Of a stretch of DNA of 64,000 bases, positions 62,830 to 64,000 are shown in pieces. Both the position numbers and the translations under genes were made by a program. The DNA comes from GCA-003244245 sp035606945 (GTDB taxonomy: Bacteria; Actinomycetota; Actinomycetes; Mycobacteriales; Pseudonocardiaceae), in the NCBI GenBank assembly GCA_035606945.1, contig DATNDR010000136.1, positions 1-64,000 of the forward strand, read 5' to 3'. The notes under the pieces are model-generated. The model worked only from the letters and a program-made list of their open reading frames with translations. It searched no databases and was not told where the DNA came from. How positions within the stretch are numbered: the first letter of the stretch is position 1; every line of letters begins with the position of its first letter.

Positions 62830-64000
62830 CCGGCGGCCGCCAACGGGTTGGGCACGGCCACCCACTGCGGGGCATGGGGATTGGCCGACAGATGGACGCG
62901 CAGCATGGACTTGGCCGGCAGCGTGGGACCGAACAGAGCAGCCCCGTCCCGGCCGGCTTGGGCCGCGATGCCGGCGTCCGCGGTCAAGTTGGCATAAATC
63001 GAACGGCAACACCGAGCAACCAGCCGCCATAACCGAGCGGGGTCGGCCTGGCCGACCCTGGCAAGGGTGCCCACGAGCTGACCGAGATTGGTGTCGAGCA
63101 GGGGAAAGAACAACGCGGCCCGAAGCTCGTCTTCGTCATCGGTGCGCAGCGCGCCGATCAATGCCGGGGGACGCATGCCACTGCGGGCCAGCCGTGTGGG
63201 GCTGACCCGGACGCTGCCGAAATCGCGGTAGAGCAGGCGGATCGGCAGACCATTACGTAACACCACGACGGCGTTTTGCCCATGTGGCTCCAGCGCAACG
63301 CCCCAGCGGGACAGCAATGCGAACAGCGCGGGCAGCGTGCAATCGCAGTAGCGGGCAAGGAAGTGCATCGCAGTGTCACCACTGTCGGAGCTGGACCAGC
63401 GGTGCGTGGATGCCAACTCGTCGAGCGCCTCGGCAAGCACCGGGCGGCCGGTCAGCGGCGACCGGGCGGCCAGCGCGGCAACCGGAAGTGCCACCTCGCC
63501 ATCATCTGCGTGCCGCTCCGGGGACTCCCGGATGATCGCGGCCAGGCTGGCCGCGGCCTCGGGCGGTTCGCCCGGAACTGTCCGGTAGCTGCCGCCGGCC
63601 AGCTCGGCAAGGCCGATCAACCGCCCACCGAAGCCACCCTCACGCCGGCAGATCTGCGCCAGCAGGGCCGACATGATCGGGCCATTGTGCACCGTTGGCG
63701 GCGAGACCACGCGGGTCGCGGTGGTGAGCCGGATATCGACTGACGTCTTGAGGTGGGCAGCTCGCCGGTCGGACGCAGGCGCGAGAGTCCGCAGCGACAG
63801 CAGCGGGCGCGCGAGGATCCCCGCGTCCGGGATTGCAATGATCCGCCCGCAGGCCAGCGCGTCGGCGTAGCGATCTTGCAGTGCCCTGTGCAGCTGCCAT
63901 GGATGCACCGGAAGCAACTCGTAATCAGCTGGGTCGCGCCCGCTACAGCGCAGGTGTGCGGCGGCGACGTCAGCGGCGTGCGGGTGCCAGTGGCGCAGCT
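62826..64000 (-). CDS. Second NIS siderophore synthetase, 5' part beyond the window
   Basis: The frame stays open to the last base; only the C-terminal about 390 residues are present. Upstream of the TTG at 63917 the translation continues as HWHPHAADVAAAHLRCSGRD then PADYELLPVHPWQLHRAL, so that TTG is internal. LPVHPWQLHRALQDRYADAL, LKTSVDIRLTTATRVVSPPT and LEPHGQNAVVVLRNGLPIRL are IucA/IucC landmarks. Together with the gene at 60820 and the decarboxylase it forms a three-gene coupled run. Two synthetases imply two condensation steps, for example on citrate. Confidence 0.92.
   Translation of the reverse strand, partial: LRHWHPHAADVAAAHLRCSGRDPADYELLPVHPWQLHRALQDRYADALACGRIIAIPDAGILARPLLSLRTLAPASDRRAAHLKTSVDIRLTTATRVVSPPTVHNGPIMSALLAQICRREGGFGGRLIGLAELAGGSYRTVPGEPPEAAASLAAIIRESPERHADDGEVALPVAALAARSPLTGRPVLAEALDELASTHRWSSSDSGDTAMHFLARYCDCTLPALFALLSRWGVALEPHGQNAVVVLRNGLPIRLLYRDFGSVRVSPTRLARSGMRPPALIGALRTDDEDELRAALFFPLLDTNLGQLVGTLARVGQADPARLWRLVARCCRSIYANLTADAGIAAQAGRDGAALFGPTLPAKSMLRVHLSANPHAPQWVAVPNPLAAAG

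Overview
The window reads as part of a high-GC actinobacterial chromosome. I favour Pseudonocardiales or a close relative. The reasons are the core order pyrR | bldD | nusB-efp-pepQ-aroQ-aroB-aroK-aroC (the Streptomyces-type order), a mycobacterial-type mIHF gene between gmk and pyrF, a small HAVCG/CSEC zinc-ribbon protein of a kind I associate with Pseudonocardiaceae, and frequent GTG starts. The placement is inference; no rRNA is present.

Layout. (1) 0-5.3 kb: trehalose-from-glycogen genes treX/glgX (3' end), treY and treZ, with a Uma2-type nuclease gene between treY and treZ. (2) 5.3-11.4 kb: DUF3618, bcp, the tail of an HNH nuclease, an unusual tRNA-Leu(UAG) with a short variable loop, a PH-domain protein, then riboflavin genes ribH, ribBA, ribE and rpe. 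A gene-poor 1.4 kb patch separates ribBA from ribE. (3) 11.4-21.1 kb: a ClpB/ClpC-like ATPase without an N-domain, an orphan ABC ATPase, then rsmB, fmt, def, priA, coaBC and rpoZ. (4) 21.1-30.8 kb: gmk, mihF and the pyrimidine operon pyrR-pyrB-pyrC-carA-carB-pyrF behind a PyrR-type RNA leader. (5) 30.8-37.9 kb: bldD, nusB, efp, pepQ and the shikimate genes aroQ-aroB-aroK-aroC, with an asparaginase gene inserted between aroK and aroC. (6) 38.0-53.5 kb: an accessory nitrogen island inserted between aroC and the prepilin peptidase. It holds an APC permease and a ureohydrolase behind a guanidine-I (ykkC) riboswitch and a GlnR-like box, then phzF, a urease operon ureA-ureBC(fused)-ureF-ureG-ureD, and a complete urea ABC transporter urtABCDE with its own GlnR-like box. 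(7) 53.6-59.5 kb: prepilin peptidase, mltG, ruvX, alaS and two small DUF proteins. (8) 59.6-64 kb: a siderophore locus of NRPS-independent (IucA/IucC) type with two synthetases (one cut by the window edge) and a PLP decarboxylase.

How the genes work together. Region 6 is the most interesting. Guanidine sensed by the riboswitch would induce the hydrolase (guanidine to urea plus ammonia) and a probable importer. Urt would bring in external urea. The nickel urease, here with beta and alpha chains fused, would release ammonia and CO2. GlnR-like 11-nt periodic boxes at two promoters suggest that the pathway responds to nitrogen limitation.

There are also several unexplained repeat families: a 22-nt tandem unit upstream of minus-strand genes at three main sites, a 24-nt element at three sites next to coaBC, carB and the asparaginase gene, an inverted repeat that supplies both the carB C-terminus and the pyrF start codon, and perfect 24-bp and 18-bp inverted repeats at gene ends.
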